A DNA stretch of 64,000 nt from Cohnella rhizosphaerae (lineage in GTDB: Bacteria; Bacillota; Bacilli; Paenibacillales; Paenibacillaceae): positions 1,542,214 through 1,606,213 of the forward strand of contig NZ_JAPDIA010000003.1 in assembly GCF_029525575.1 (NCBI RefSeq), given 5' to 3'. The notes beneath the pieces were generated by a model that saw only the letters and a program-made list of their open reading frames with translations, was not told the DNA's origin and did not search any database. The position numbers and the translations under genes are program-made. Position 1 is the first letter of the stretch. Every line of letters begins with the position of its first letter. Shown piece after piece: positions 27,505 to 38,407 of the stretch.

Positions 27505-29303
27505 GCCGGTCCGCGCTCCGATGGGACGTTTTTCGATTCGCCGCCAGGTGATTCTGCTGTTTTTTTTGATCGTCGTGCTTCCCTTTTTTGTTCATCGGGT
27601 ATTTTGCCTATTCCAAATCCATCAAGGCCATTCAAGACGTGAGCTCGATCGTGTCCATGGAGATGATGGACAAGAATGCGAGGGTTCTGGACAATTACCT
27701 CGATCTGGTGGATACCGCCCAGAACGAGATCATGTATTCCAGAGACATGCAGGACCTGCTCAGCATCCGGCCGGCCGACGAGCTGGAGGAGCTCGGGATC
27801 GCGTCCAGGCTCATGCAGTATACCGGCTTGCTGAACAGAAACACGCATGCGTATACGATCCGGATCTTCCCGATCGAGCCGTCCCGCTACCCGACTTTTA
27901 CGCACACGATATACGATGATGCCGACATCGAGAGTCAGGCCTGGTTCCGTCTGGCCAAGGAGATGAAGTCTCCCTATTGGCAGCTTTTCCTGCCGAAGGA
28001 CAATCCGACGCTCTACAAGGAGCCGATCCTGTCGAAAATCAAGCAATTGTACGGACTGAACCAATCCGAGCCGCTCGGCTTCGTCGCCGCCGACGTCAAG
28101 GCGAGCACGCTGAGCGAGTACCTGGCGCCGGTCAAAATGGTGGATCGCCAGCAGGTCGTGCTGCTGAACGAGAACAATACGATCGTCTACCACCAGGAAG
28201 CGGAACGGATCGGTACCCGGTTCGACTCGCCCGAGCTGGACGCCTTCCTCATGCAATCTACGGAGGCGGCGAGCCGGCTCACGATCGAAGGCGTGCAATA
28301 TATGGCGACGTACGCGTCGCTCACCCATAACGATTGGAAAGTGCTCAGCCTCATTCCCGTATCGGTGCTGACGCGGCCGGTATCGGGCATCGAACAGATC
28401 AGCCTGTTCTTTTTGCTGTTCTATCTGGCGATCTCCGTCTTTACGATCGCTTTTTTCACGATTCGTTTCACCAATCCGATTCAGAAGCTGGTCAAAGCCA
28501 TGCGCAAGGTGGAACGCGGGGAGACGGTCATCGGCTGGCCGCAGCTGAGGCGTTCGGACGAGATCGGCTGGCTCTATATGGGCTTCGACAACATGGTGCG
28601 GAAAATCGACGAACTGGTCAGAAGCGCGGAGAAAGAAGCGAAGGACAAGAAGGAACTGGAGTTCCAGGTGCTTACGCATCAGATCAATCCTCATTTTCTG
28701 TACAACACGCTCGAGGCGATACGCTGGAAGGCGGAAAGCAGGGAAGCGTCCGATATCAGCGAGATGGTCCGGTCGCTCGGCAATCTGCTGCGGCTGAGCT
28801 TGAACGACGGCCGGGAGCTGACGACGGTCGAACGCGAGATCGAGCACGTCAAGGCGTACGTCGCCATCCAGTCCGCGCGCCAGGATACGTCGATCCGGGT
28901 CGTCTATATGATCGACGAGGACATCCTGCCGCTGCCCTGCATGCGGCTCATGCTCCAGCCGCTCGTAGAGAATGCGATCAAACACGGCACCCGGCACGCC
29001 GGAGACGGAGAGGCCGTCAAGATCCTGATCCGGGGCATCCTCGAGCCTTACCGGCTGCAGTTCGAGATCGTGGACAACGGCCCCGGCATACCCGAGGCGC
29101 TGCGCGCCGGGCTGCTGACCGCCGAGACGGACGTCCCCCATCGGCGGAAAGGGGTGGGCCTCCGCAACGTCCACGAGCGGCTGGCGCTCTATTTCGGCGA
29201 ACGCTACGGACTGCGGATCGAGAGCAGAGAAGAGGGCGGGACGGTCATCGAAATCTCGCATCCGATCCTGGACGCGGAGCCGGGGCAGCGGGAGGCGATC
29301 TGA
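27497..29303 (+). CDS. YesM-type sensor histidine kinase, frame broken once
   Basis: About 601 residues. A first membrane segment (VILLFFLIVVLPF, residues 18-33) and a second (SLFFLLFYLAISVFTIAFFT, near 300) enclose an extracellular dCache-like sensor. A HAMP domain follows (FTNPIQKLVKAMRKVE), then the His-kinase motif THQINPHFLYNTLEAIRWK with the phosphorylated His near 395, and HATPase boxes VENAIKHG, VDNGPGIP and GVGLRNVHERL. One extra T in 27584-27589 breaks the first membrane helix; removing it gives PFLFIGYFAYSKS. The gene overlaps the response regulator. Pairs with it to sense the cargo of the adjacent transporter. Confidence 0.9.
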
Positions 29304-29315
29304 CGAAAACGCGGC

Positions 29316-29367
29316 ATGGCCGTTCGACCGGTTAAGTCACGCAACCGGCGGTCGGCCTATTTTTTTT
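29316..29367 (+). terminator. Terminator after the sensor kinase gene
   Basis: CCGGTT (29328-29333) pairs with AACCGG (29343-29348) and the outer GGCC words (29318-29321, 29354-29357) extend the stem with mismatches; eight T follow. Separates the two-component genes from the transporter operon. Confidence 0.65.
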
Positions 29368-29444
29368 GCCTACCTCTCGAACAGTTTAAAAATCTCCCAG
29401 TAAACAACAACTTTAAGAGATACTACGGGCGCATGGGCGAAAGC

Positions 29445-29450
29445 TATAAT
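29445..29450 (+). promoter_or_regulatory. -10 element of the transporter operon
   Basis: A perfect TATAAT lies 31 bases before the permease ATG. No good -35 is visible 16-18 bases upstream, consistent with an activator-dependent promoter that the YesN regulator could drive (inferred). Confidence 0.5.
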
Positions 29451-29480
29451 GAATCTCAAGTAAGACGGAGGTGAACCGGA

Positions 29481-30456
29481 ATGGAAACGAACGCAGCCGC
29501 AAACGCAGAACCCGTCCAGAGCGCGCGCCGGGCAACTACGGTCCGCAGGTCTCCGCTATGGATGAGAATCCGGAAGCAACAGGTGCTGCTGTGGATGTCC
29601 GTCCCCATCATGCTCCACCTGGTTCTGTTCCAGTTCGTGCCGCTCTGGGGATGGCTGATGGCGTTCAAGGACTATCGCATCGGACAAAGCTTGTGGAAGG
29701 CCGACTGGGTCGGTTTCAAGCATTTCAAGACGTTGCTCACGCACGATGAATTTTTACAAGCGCTTCGAAACAACTTCGCCATGAACCTCATGCAGCTGAT
29801 CTTGGGGACGTTAAGCTCCATCGCCCTTGCTGTCGTGCTAAGCGAGCTGAGGAGCAAAAACTTCGTCCGCATCGTCCAGACGATGACCTACTTGCCCCAT
29901 TTCGTCTCGATGGTCGTCGTCGCCAACATTTTCGTCATGCTCCTCTCGCCGGACGGCGGCCTCATCAACGACCTGCTGATCAAGCTGGGGTGGATCGATG
30001 AGAGCGTCTTCTTCTTCGGCAAGCCGACCTGGTTCTGGGTCATTCATACGCTCATCATCACCTGGAAGGGCTTCGGCTGGGGCGCGATCATCTATCTGGC
30101 CGCGATCGCCGGCATCAATCCGAGTCTGTACGATGCCGCGATGGTGGACGGCGCCAGCCGGTGGCAGCGAGTCAAGTACATCGTCGTACCCTCCATCATG
30201 CCTACCGTCATCCTGCTCACCATCCTGTCGATCGGGGGGACTCATGACCGGCGGATTCGAATCGCAGTTCCTGCTCGGCAACGTGATCAATGCGGATTAT
30301 TCCCAGGTCATCTCGATCCTGGCGCTCAGATTGGGCCTTAACGCGGGCGACTTCTCGTTCGGTACGGCGGTCGGTATTTTCAACTCGATCGTCAGCATTA
30401 CCCTGGTGCTTATCGTCAACGCGATTGCCAAACGCTATCAAGCCAACCTCTTTTAA
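29481..30456 (+). CDS. ABC sugar permease, LplB type, frame broken once
   Basis: About 324 residues, six membrane segments. It belongs to the CUT1-like LplB family common in Paenibacillus. The cytoplasmic EAA loop reads YDAAMVDGASRWQRVKYIVVP near residue 215, and FVPLWGWLMAFKDYRIG near 50 is typical. One extra G at 30234-30239 breaks the frame near residue 252; corrected, it continues LMTGGFESQFLLGN to the stop. An AAGACGGAGGTGA site precedes the ATG. It pairs with the next permease and the lipoprotein; no ATPase gene is present, so a shared MsmX-like ATPase is expected. Confidence 0.9.
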
Positions 30457-30474
30457 CGATTGGAGCGAATCGCC

Positions 30475-31358
30475 ATGCCTCTTCATCGCAGTGCAGGAGA
30501 GCGAACGTTCGACGCCGCGTTGTATGCGTTGCTGGCTTTGGCCGCATTTACTACGGTCTACCCGTTCATCTACTTGTTGGTCATCTCGCTTAACGAGACC
30601 GCCGACGCTTTGAAGGGCGGACTTTACTTCTGGCCGCGCAAGTTCACGCTGGAAAATTACGCGTACGTATTCCAGAAGGAATCCCTCCTGCGTGCATCGG
30701 TCAACTCCGTGCTCCGCACCGTGATCCAGACCGTCCTGATCCGTATTCGCCTGCGGCATGCTCGCTTATGTCCTCAGCCGCAAACACTTCATGCTGCGCC
30801 GCTTTTTCATCCTTATGCTCATCGTCACGATGTACGTAAGCGGGGGGATTGATCCCGACCTACTTGCTGATCAAAAACCTTCATCTGATGAACACCTTCG
30901 CGGTCTACATCGTTCCCGGGCTGGTCAGCGCTTTCTATATATTCGTCATGCGGACGTTTTTCGAGCAGCTGCCCGACGGACTGGTCGAATCCGCCTACAT
31001 CGACGGCGCCAACGATTTCCGGATCTATACGCAGATCATCTTGCCGGTCAGCCTGCCCGTCCTCGCCACGATCGCGCTGTACGTCGCGGTAGGGGAATGG
31101 AATTCGTGGTTCGACAACTACTTGTACAACAGCCGCAACGAGAAACTGGCCGTCCTCCAATACGAGCTTCAGAAGATGATCCAGGTCGTCGAGAACACCG
31201 CCGCGGAAGGCGGGGAGGAAGGCAACGCCCGCATCATCTCGCCGCTTACCATCAAGTCCACGCTCACCATTCTCGTCACCGTCCCGATCCTGCTCGTCTA
31301 TCCGTTTCTGCAAAAGTACTTCGTCAAAGGCCTGACGCTGGGTTCGATGAAGGATTGA
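30475..31358 (+). CDS. ABC sugar permease, YtcP/LplC type, frame broken twice
   Basis: About 293 residues. Family features are TVYPFIYLLVISLNE in the first membrane segment, MLAYVLSRK, and the EAA loop VESAYIDGANDFRIYTQIILP. The C-terminus PFLQKYFVKGLTLGSMKD is diagnostic of the YtcP family. The frame is broken near 30739 (an extra base in CTGATCCGTA; corrected TVLSVFACGML) and at 30842-30847 (one G too many; corrected GGLIPTYLLIKN). The ATG lies 18 bases after the first permease stop, with GGAG upstream. Forms the second half of the membrane channel with the LplB-type partner. Confidence 0.88.
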
Positions 31359-31447
31359 TTTCACGGCGGCCGCCGCTATTGCCGGCTCTTAAGTCGGCGG
31401 GCGCCTGGAATAAATAGCACGATACGAAATTGGGAGGTCGCCAGCGT

Positions 31448-33172
31448 ATGTGGAAAATGAAGAAGCACGGTTTGGTGTCCGTACTGCTAATGTTCGGGAT
31501 TCTCGCGACGGCTTGCTCGAATGGCAACGGCAATAACGGGGCTTCGCAGGAGGCTTCGCCCAGCCAGTCGGCCGCGCCTAGCGCATCGGCGTCCGCGTCG
31601 GCATCCCCGTCTGCGTCAGGAGGCGAGGCGGCCCGCGAGCCGTTCACCTTCACGATGAATACGGACAACCCGAACATCAATTGGAACAACGAAGTCGCGC
31701 AGGAGATTACAAAGCGCACCGGCGCCACGATCAAGTGGGACGTCATCACGGGAGACTTCCGCGAGAAGATGAACGTCTGGCTGGCCGCGGGCGATTATCC
31801 GGAGGTCATCAACATCCATGACAATACGCTGCAGTCGTACATCGGCGCGAAGGCCGTACTCGATCTGACGGACTTGATCAAGGCGCATGCGCCGAACATC
31901 ATGAAGGCGTACAATAACGATCTGTCCTTCCTTCAGCAGCCGGACGGCAAAGTATACGGCTTGCTGCAGCCGCCCACCCAAAAGGTCGATAATCTGACCC
32001 AGGCGGGCTGGATCGCCATTCAATCCGCGGTGCTGAAGGAAGCCGGCTATCCGGAGATCAAAACGCTCGACGACGTCAAGAAGATCGCCGTCGACTACAT
32101 GAAGAAATATCCCGAGATCGGCGGCGGCAAGACGATCGGCTTCTCCAACTACGGCGCGGCCAACCAGCTGTACAATGTTTTCGATACGGCGGCCCGTTCC
32201 TATGCCGGCTTGCCGACGACGGCCCAGTACTTCGTGGACGATCAGAAAAACGCCAGACTGCGCTTTTTCGAGCCGGGCTACACGGACTTCTTCAAATTCC
32301 TGAATCAGATCAACAAAGAAGGCCTGTTCGACCCCGAATCGCTCATTCAGACGCAGGAGCAGTTCACGACCAAGTGCAGCCAGGGTCGCGTCCTCGTCAT
32401 TTTCGGCGGCGGCGGCAACTGCAACGGCAGCCTCGAGCAGAACAACATGGCGGATCGGACTTATATCAACTTCGACATCGTCGAGCCAGGCAAGACCAAG
32501 CTCGTCGTCAAGCCGTCCACCTATGCGAGCCGCGGCGGCGACATGTGGCTGTCGATCACCAAGAACGCCAAAAATCCGGAGCGCATCATCCAGTTCTACG
32601 ACGACATGTTCAAGCTGGAGAATCAAATCCTCGTCGGCTGGGGCATCGAAGGCAAATACTACACGGTCGAAAACGGCAAGCGCACGGTAACGGATTGGCT
32701 GATCGACGAGTACAAGAACAGGCCGAATACGTTCTGGGAGGATCTCGGAATGGGCTACGCCCGTCCGCTGTCCACCAACTATGCAGCTGGCTTTACGCTG
32801 TCCGACGGAGACTTCGCGATGTACAGTTTCTCGGAGAGCTGGATCTCCAAGAACATGAATGCCGTCGCGATCGAGACGCTTGGCAAATACGGGGCCAAGA
32901 CGTCCGCGGATCTGCTGGTGAAAGGCGAGGAGAAAGACTACCAGTTCGCCGGCTCGGTCGCCAAGTGGACGGACGACATCAAAGACTTCAACACGGAAGC
33001 GATCGCGGAGTGGGGCAAGACGCTGCCGAAGTTCATCCTCGAGAAGGACGAATCCAAGCTGGACGGCATCTGGCAGGGGCTTGAGAAAACGCTCAAGGGC
33101 AAGGGGCTCGACAAGCAGAACCAGGAAGTGACGGCCATCTACCAGGAATACCTGAAGTCGATCGGACAATAA
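31448..33172 (+). CDS. Extracellular sugar-binding lipoprotein of the LplB/YtcP transporter
   Basis: A 574-residue substrate-binding protein. A type II signal (LVSVLLMFGILATAC) gives a lipid-anchored Cys near residue 22, followed by a Gly/Asn/Ser/Ala-rich linker with several SASAS repeats. The mature part shows NWNNEVAQEITKRTGATIKWD and AAGDYPEVI, typical of the large (about 550 residue) LipO-type binding proteins. A GGGAGG site lies 11 bases before the chosen ATG; a start 18 bases upstream or 9 downstream is possible. Last gene of the transporter operon, followed by a strong terminator. The ligand is probably an oligosaccharide. Confidence 0.9.
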   Translation: MWKMKKHGLVSVLLMFGILATACSNGNGNNGASQEASPSQSAAPSASASASASPSASGGEAAREPFTFTMNTDNPNINWNNEVAQEITKRTGATIKWDVITGDFREKMNVWLAAGDYPEVINIHDNTLQSYIGAKAVLDLTDLIKAHAPNIMKAYNNDLSFLQQPDGKVYGLLQPPTQKVDNLTQAGWIAIQSAVLKEAGYPEIKTLDDVKKIAVDYMKKYPEIGGGKTIGFSNYGAANQLYNVFDTAARSYAGLPTTAQYFVDDQKNARLRFFEPGYTDFFKFLNQINKEGLFDPESLIQTQEQFTTKCSQGRVLVIFGGGGNCNGSLEQNNMADRTYINFDIVEPGKTKLVVKPSTYASRGGDMWLSITKNAKNPERIIQFYDDMFKLENQILVGWGIEGKYYTVENGKRTVTDWLIDEYKNRPNTFWEDLGMGYARPLSTNYAAGFTLSDGDFAMYSFSESWISKNMNAVAIETLGKYGAKTSADLLVKGEEKDYQFAGSVAKWTDDIKDFNTEAIAEWGKTLPKFILEKDESKLDGIWQGLEKTLKGKGLDKQNQEVTAIYQEYLKSIGQ

Positions 33173-33181
33173 GCTCGCTAA

Positions 33182-33229
33182 AAGAAAAGCCGTTCCGGCA
33201 GCAGCGCCGGAACGGCCTTTTCTTTTTAT
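33182..33229. terminator. Strong bidirectional terminator between convergent genes
   Basis: GCCGTTCCGGC (33190-33200) pairs with GCCGGAACGGC (33210-33220) around a short loop, flanked by A-rich and T-rich runs on both sides. It serves the lipoprotein gene and the opposing beta-helix gene. Confidence 0.85.
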
Positions 33230-34476
33230 TCATGCCGGCCGTCGGGCAGCCAGTGATCGTGCGTCCGCAGCGCGCATCCCGCGAACTTGTTGTCCCCGAG
33301 GGTGATCCCCGACGTATGCGGCTCCAGGCAGATGCCGATCGTTCGCTCGGGCGGCGCTTTGGCGAAGGAGATTCGGTTCGATACGAGTTCGACGTCGTGC
33401 GTGTATCCCCGTATGCGGATGCCCACGTAGCCCATGTCGTCCGAGCCGTTGTCCTCCAGCGTGTTCCCCTCGACCCGGTTGTAGCTGGGCGACATCGGTT
33501 CTTTTTCGTTGCGGAAGAAAATGCCGTAATACCGGTTGTCCGACAGGCGGTTGAACCGGATCACGTTGCGGATGTCCTTGTGGCCGATGGACAAGCCGTT
33601 CATCCCGTTGCCGGCGGCCGTGCAGCCCTCCACGATACTATCCTGCACGCGCCAGCAGAGGAAGATCCCGTCCATGGCGTTGTCGTCGAATCGGCTGTTC
33701 ACGATTCGGGTGCGGGACGTGCCGCTGCCGGGATGAATGCCTTTGCCGCCGTTGCCGGTGGAATCGCAATCCTCGACGACGATGTCCGAGCAGTGCTGGT
33801 AGCTGATGCCGTCTCCCTTGTACGCGCGAACCGCGCAGCGCTCGATTCGCGCGCCGGCGACCCCGTACAGGTAGATGCCCGCGCTGCGGCAGCCTTCGGC
33901 CAGCGTGACGTTGTTTCCGTTGCCCCGGACGGTCAGGCCGTACAGCTCGATCCCCTCGCAATCGTAGGCGGCGACGACCGGCGCCTGCGTCGTCGCGATG
34001 CCGCCGTGATCGAGCAGCACGGTGGCATGGAGCTCCCGGTCGAGGTGCAGCACTTGTCCTTCCTTGCCAACGACGACGGCGACCGTATCTCCGAAGCCCA
34101 TGCTGGAGGCGGCTTTGCGAATCGTCACGGTCTGTCCGATCGCGAAGCGGCCGGGATGTTCGACTGCGACCTGGCGTTCGTGCAGGTCGGCGTCGGACGC
34201 GAGCGCGGATATGCGCTCTTCGCCCTGCTGCAGAACGGTCCGGCCCGGCAGGCCTTCAAGCCGTACGCCGGATCGCAGCAGCAGCGAGCCGTCAAGCTCG
34301 TACACGCCTTCTCCGAGCTTGACCGTGCCGCCTCCCAGATTGCCCGCATAATCAATCGCCGATTGTATGGCCCGGGTTGCCCCGCCGGCCGCGGCGGCCG
34401 CGGTCGCGGAAGCGAGCGAGGGCGACGGCGACGGCGAGGGTCCGATTGGTCCGACTTGGATGACGATTTTCTCCAT
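33226..34476 (-). CDS. Right-handed parallel beta-helix protein (pectate-lyase-like fold)
   Basis: A 416-residue protein. After a Pro-Ser/Ala linker (residues 10-32), AIQSAIDYAGNLGGGTVKLG is the start of a pectate-lyase-3/GH28-like helix, followed by ladder turns such as GIELYGLTVRGNGNN, RIERCAVRAYKGDGIS, GNGGKGIHPGSGTSRT and NRVEGNTLEDNG. No export signal is found, so it looks cytosolic or starts further upstream than visible. It converges on the lipoprotein gene and is divergent from the ROK-NagA operon. Possible roles are a polysaccharide lyase, epimerase or hydrolase on imported oligosaccharides; no catalytic residue can be assigned. Ribosome site AGGAGCTGAGGAGAG precedes the ATG. Confidence 0.82.
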   Translation of the reverse strand: MEKIVIQVGPIGPSPSPSPSLASATAAAAAGGATRAIQSAIDYAGNLGGGTVKLGEGVYELDGSLLLRSGVRLEGLPGRTVLQQGEERISALASDADLHERQVAVEHPGRFAIGQTVTIRKAASSMGFGDTVAVVVGKEGQVLHLDRELHATVLLDHGGIATTQAPVVAAYDCEGIELYGLTVRGNGNNVTLAEGCRSAGIYLYGVAGARIERCAVRAYKGDGISYQHCSDIVVEDCDSTGNGGKGIHPGSGTSRTRIVNSRFDDNAMDGIFLCWRVQDSIVEGCTAAGNGMNGLSIGHKDIRNVIRFNRLSDNRYYGIFFRNEKEPMSPSYNRVEGNTLEDNGSDDMGYVGIRIRGYTHDVELVSNRISFAKAPPERTIGICLEPHTSGITLGDNKFAGCALRTHDHWLPDGRHE

Positions 34477-34637
34477 CTCTCCTCAGCTCCTTGTAGGGAA
34501 TCCCCCCATGATGATCCAGTCCAGTCTACTCCAGGCGCGGCGGCGCGGCGATAAGGCGATCGCGTTTTTTACTGGGTGGATTTTAATCACTCGGCGGCTT
34601 CGCCGGATGGCGGGACATCGGAGCGGAGGCTCGCCGA

Positions 34638-34665
34638 TTGAAGGATAAGAGTCTCGCAGTATAAA
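34638..34665 (+). promoter_or_regulatory. Promoter of the ROK-NagA operon
   Basis: TTGAAG (34638-34643) and TATAAA (34660-34665) with a 16-base spacer, about 80 bases before the ROK ATG. The rest of 34477-34745 shows nothing else I can support. Confidence 0.5.
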
Positions 34666-34745
34666 TTAAGATCGGCCCGTTTGCCCGAAGCCCGATTCGT
34701 TCTACGATGGAGCTACATTGGGCTTCGCGGGAGGAGACGGCGCGC

Positions 34746-35746
34746 ATGGCGGATCCGGGAATGGCGGGAAAGGCGTTTATCGGCGCGGATATCGGCGGGA
34801 CGAACACGGTGATCGGCCTCTTCGACGAGCGCGGCTTGCTGCTGGGCGAGCGGCGGCTGGCGACGATGCGCGCGGATCCGCGCCGCCCCACGTCCGAACC
34901 GGCCGAATTCATCGACCGGCTGGGCCTGGAGATCGGCGCGCTCGCGCTGGCGCACGGGTACCGGGATATCGCCGCCGCAGGGTTCGGCGTGCCAGGCTGG
35001 GTCGATACCGCGACCGGCATGGCGCTGGACGCCTCCAACATGGGCTGGAGAAACGTGCCGTTCGCGGAAGCGATGGGCCGGCGTCTGGGAGCGCCGGTTT
35101 ATATTGACAACGACGTCAGGCTGTATACGCTGGGCGAGGCGATGGCGGGCGCGGGCGAAGGCTGCCCCGACCTGGTCTGCGTCACAGTGGGGACCGGGCT
35201 GTCGGCGGGCATTATGATGAACGGCGTCCTGGTGCGGGGGGAGCCGTCTGCTCGCCGGCGAGATCGGGCACGATCGCGTGGACGGCCTGGACGCGCCATG
35301 CAATTGCGGCAAGCGGGGCTGCCTGGAGACGATCGCCTCGGGGCCGGGCATCGCGCGGCTCGCCGAGGCGGCCGTGCGGGAAGGCAAGCTTACGACGCTG
35401 GCTGAGGTCGGGCAGCCGATTACAGCGTATGACGTCTTCCTTGCTCGCGAAGCGGGCGACGCCGTCGCTGCGGACATCTTCCGGTTCGTCGGCCGCGCGC
35501 TCGGCCGCAAGCTGGCCGCGCTCGCCTTCGCCGTCGATCCTCGGATGATCGTCGTCGGGGGGAGGCGTGGCCGCCGCGGGCGACTATTTGCTGCAGCCGA
35601 TCCGCGACGAGCTGGCCGTGCATATCCCCGAAGCGGAGTGGCGGCCGGCCGTGGTGTCCGGCAAGCTGAGGGACAAGGCCGGCCTCGTCGGCGCGGTACG
35701 CTTTGCGATGGACAATTGGTCCCGGGAGAGGGAGGAGCGGGCATGA
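34746..35746 (+). CDS. ROK family sugar kinase, frame broken twice
   Basis: About 332 residues after removing one G each from 35236-35241 and 35557-35562. ATP-binding IGADIGGTNTVIGLFD at the N-terminus, AAGFGVPGWVDTATG near 78, IDNDVRLYTLGEA with the catalytic Asp near 120, VTVGTGLSAGIMMNG near 146, and the ROK zinc motif CNCGKRGCLE near 187. The third domain ends MIVVGGGVAAAGDYL. Substrate is probably glucose, N-acetylglucosamine or a similar hexose. Its stop overlaps the NagA start by ATGA, so kinase plus deacetylase forms a complete N-acetylhexosamine activation step. Starts after GGAGGAG. Confidence 0.88.
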
Positions 35747-36950
35747 CGAATAGCGACGGCCGGCGCGTGCTGGCGACGAACGGAACGATCTACGCGGGGG
35801 GGCCGCGCGATCCAAGGCGGGTGCATGCTGATCGGTGTCGACGGACGGATCGAAGGCATCGGCGGCGCGGAGCTGAATGCCGAGGAGCTGGAGACCGCGG
35901 GGGTGCGGCTCCTCGATTTGGGCGGTGGCGTCGTGATTCCGGGTTTGATCGACCAGCATGTCCACGGCGGGGGCGGCTGGCAGGCCATGGATGCCACCTA
36001 CGAAGGCTTGAACGGCATGAGTCTGTATCATGCGTCGCACGGCACGACTTCTTTTCTGGCGACGACGGAGTCGGCCGCCGAAGGGCGAATTCTCGATGCG
36101 CTGCGCTGCGCCGTCGGGGCCGCCGGGCGGGGCCTCGAAGGCGCAGAACTGCTTGGCGTCCATCTGGAGGGACCGTTCTTGAACCCGATCCGCTGCGGAG
36201 CGCAGGACAAGGCGAATATCCGTTCGGCGAATCCGGACGAGCTGGACCGCTACCTCAAGGCGGCGGACGGACTCATCCGGCTCGTCACGCTCGCGCCCGA
36301 GATCGAAGGCGGCATGGAGGCTGCGGAGCGGCTGTCCCGGGCGGGCGTGACCGTGTCCGTCGGCCATTCCGACGCGACGCTCGCGCAGATGCGCGAGGCG
36401 ATCCGGCGGGGGGGCGACGCAGACGACGCATCACTTCAACGGCATGAGCCCGTTCCACCACCGGGAGCCGGGCGTGGCCGGCGCCGGGCTGATCTGCCCG
36501 GAGCTCGCGACGGAGCTGATCGCCGACGGCATCCACGTCCATCCGGACGCGGTCAAGCTGTTGTTCGACGTGAAAGGCGCGCGCGGCGTATGCGTCATCA
36601 CGGACGCCGTCTATTGCGCGGGACTGCCCGACGGCGAATACGGGGAAGCGACGATGAAGGACGGGCAGGTGTGGCTGAAGGACGGCTCGAGTCTCGCGGG
36701 CAGCAGCCTTACGATGCTTCAGGCGCTGCGCAACGTTGTTCGGTTCACCGGCCTTCCGCTTGCGGAGGTGCTGCCGTCGCTGACGGAGGTGCCCGCCCGG
36801 CAGATCGGCGTATCGGGGCGCAAGGGGAAGCTGGAGGCGGGAATGGACGCCGATTTTCTCGTGCTGGACAGCGCGCTGGAGCTGCAGTCCACTTATGTGC
36901 GGGGCCGGCAGGTCTATGCGAAGAAGGCGGCCGACAGCCCGATCGGATGA
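35743..36950 (+). CDS. nagA: N-acetylglucosamine-6-phosphate deacetylase, frame broken twice
   Basis: About 401 residues after removing one G each from 35796-35802 and 36408-36414. Motifs in order: GLIDQHVHGGGG near 65 (metal His), GVHLEGPFLNP near 137, VSVGHSDATLAQM near 205, THHFNGMSPFHHREPG near 227, ADGIHVHPD near 258, and ITDAVYCAGLPDGEY near 286 with the catalytic Asp. This is canonical NagA sequence, unlike the partial homologue at the window start. It removes acetate from GlcNAc 6-phosphate; no NagB deaminase lies in the window. The ATGA overlap with the ROK kinase shows co-translation. Confidence 0.9.
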
Positions 36951-37107
36951 GGCCCGCGTCAAAAGTTACGGCATTCCTCATAGGTCCGCGTCACTCCGTT
37001 CGAGCAGCGATGCTTGGCGGGGAGGCGTTTTTTTTTCGTATAAATGGCTATTGCGGGTGGGCGAGGACTGCGCGGGGTACACTTCATGTAAAAAAGGAGG
37101 CGGTTCC

Positions 37108-38152
37108 GTGCTCGTCAGGTTCGGCTTTGTCGCCATGTCCGTGCTGCTGGAGAACGCATCCCCGTCGCGCACGATGACCTACACGAACTTCAGCAAGCTG
37201 CCGGACCGCGAGGGCGCGCTGCTTCGGCTTGCCCGCATCGCGCAGGAGAATCTGCAGCATACGCAGCGTCTGCTCAGCCACTGCAAATACTCGGACATCC
37301 ACCTCTACCGGCTCACGTCCAAGCTCGTACCGCTCGCGACGCACGACGCGCTCGCCGACTGGGATCCGTATGCGATTCTTGCGGACGACTTCGCCGCGCT
37401 CGGCGCTTACATTCGCGAGACGGGCATCCGCGTGTCATTTCACCCGGACCACTTCACCGTGTTCAGCACGCCGCGCCCGGAGGTGCTGCGCAATTCGATC
37501 AAGGACTTGAACCATCATGTGCGGATGTTCGAGCTGATGGGGCTGGACGAGAGGTCGACTTGCAACGTCCACGTCGGCGGCACCTACGGCGACAAGGGGG
37601 GCGGCCGGCCGGCGGTTTCTGGCGCAATTCGGCGCGCTGGAGCCGAGGATCGTCCGCAGGATGACGCTCGAGAACGACGACAAGACGTTTACGGCGGCCG
37701 AGACGCTCGCGATCAGCGAGGCGGCGGGCGTCCCGATGGTGCTCGACATTCACCATCATGCGGTCAACAATCCGGAGGGCATCGCGCCTGAGGTGCTCTG
37801 GGACCGGATTCAGCGCACTTGGCGCGACTACGGCTGGAACGGGCTTCGGCGGGGGCTGGACGGCGCTGCGGAGGGAACGGCATCGCGTGCGCCGCTGCCG
37901 CCCAAAATCCACGTCTCCACGCCCAAAAGCGCCTCCGATCCGCGTGGGCATGCCGATCACGTCTCCTTGGAGCCGCTGCTCTCGTTCCTGCGCGCGATCG
38001 CCGGCTCGACGCCCGCCGTCGACGTGATGATCGAAGCGAAGCGCAAGGACGAGGCGCTGTTCAAGCTGATGGACGATCTGCGCGCAGCCGTCGCGGCCGG
38101 GGCCGGCGACATCCGGATCGTGGACGGGGGCAGCGTGGAGATCAAAGCATGA
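37108..38152 (+). CDS. uvsE: UV DNA damage endonuclease UvsE, frame broken once
   Basis: About 347 residues after removing one G from 37596-37601. UvsE nicks DNA 5' of UV photoproducts using a TIM barrel with three metals. Visible are RFGFVAMSV at the start, RLSSK-type residues in YRLTSKLVPLATH near 73, VSFHPDHFTV near 110, CNVHVGGTYGDK near 152, MTLENDD near 183, LDIHHHAVN near 210 and PKIHVSTPK near 265. A GTG start is chosen because AAAGGAGG lies 7 bases before it. It stands alone between the nagA operon and a TauE/SafE gene. Confidence 0.93.
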
Positions 38153-38360
38153 TGCGCCGGCTTGAGCCGAATAACGCCCGCTATATCCGCCAGACCGCCC
38201 GTTTTCCCGCATCTCGCTCGAAAAGCGTCTCCTGAGTCCGAAAACATGGCGTTCGGGCACGCGCAAGCTCCAGCACAGGCACAGACAAGCACAGACACAA
38301 CCCGATACCGTTCTGAACCCGTGTCTGTAACCGCTGTTTCGCTTCCGCGGCATGTACAGG

Positions 38361-38366
38361 TATAAT
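38361..38366 (+). promoter_or_regulatory. -10 element before the TauE/SafE gene
   Basis: TATAAT lies 42 bases before the GTG start; the -35 region is weak. Upstream, ACAGACAC (near 38290) and GTGTCTGT (near 38322) form an 8-base inverted repeat. The interval 38153-38407 shows nothing else. Confidence 0.45.
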
Positions 38367-38407
38367 AAAGTGAATCAGTCCAACAAGAACCAATAGGGAG
38401 AATTGCA

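Noticed and set aside
36895..37107. Upstream extension of uvsE
   Set aside because: The frame is open back to 36895, but the GTG at 37108 has an ideal AAAGGAGG 7 bases away and matches the family N-terminus.
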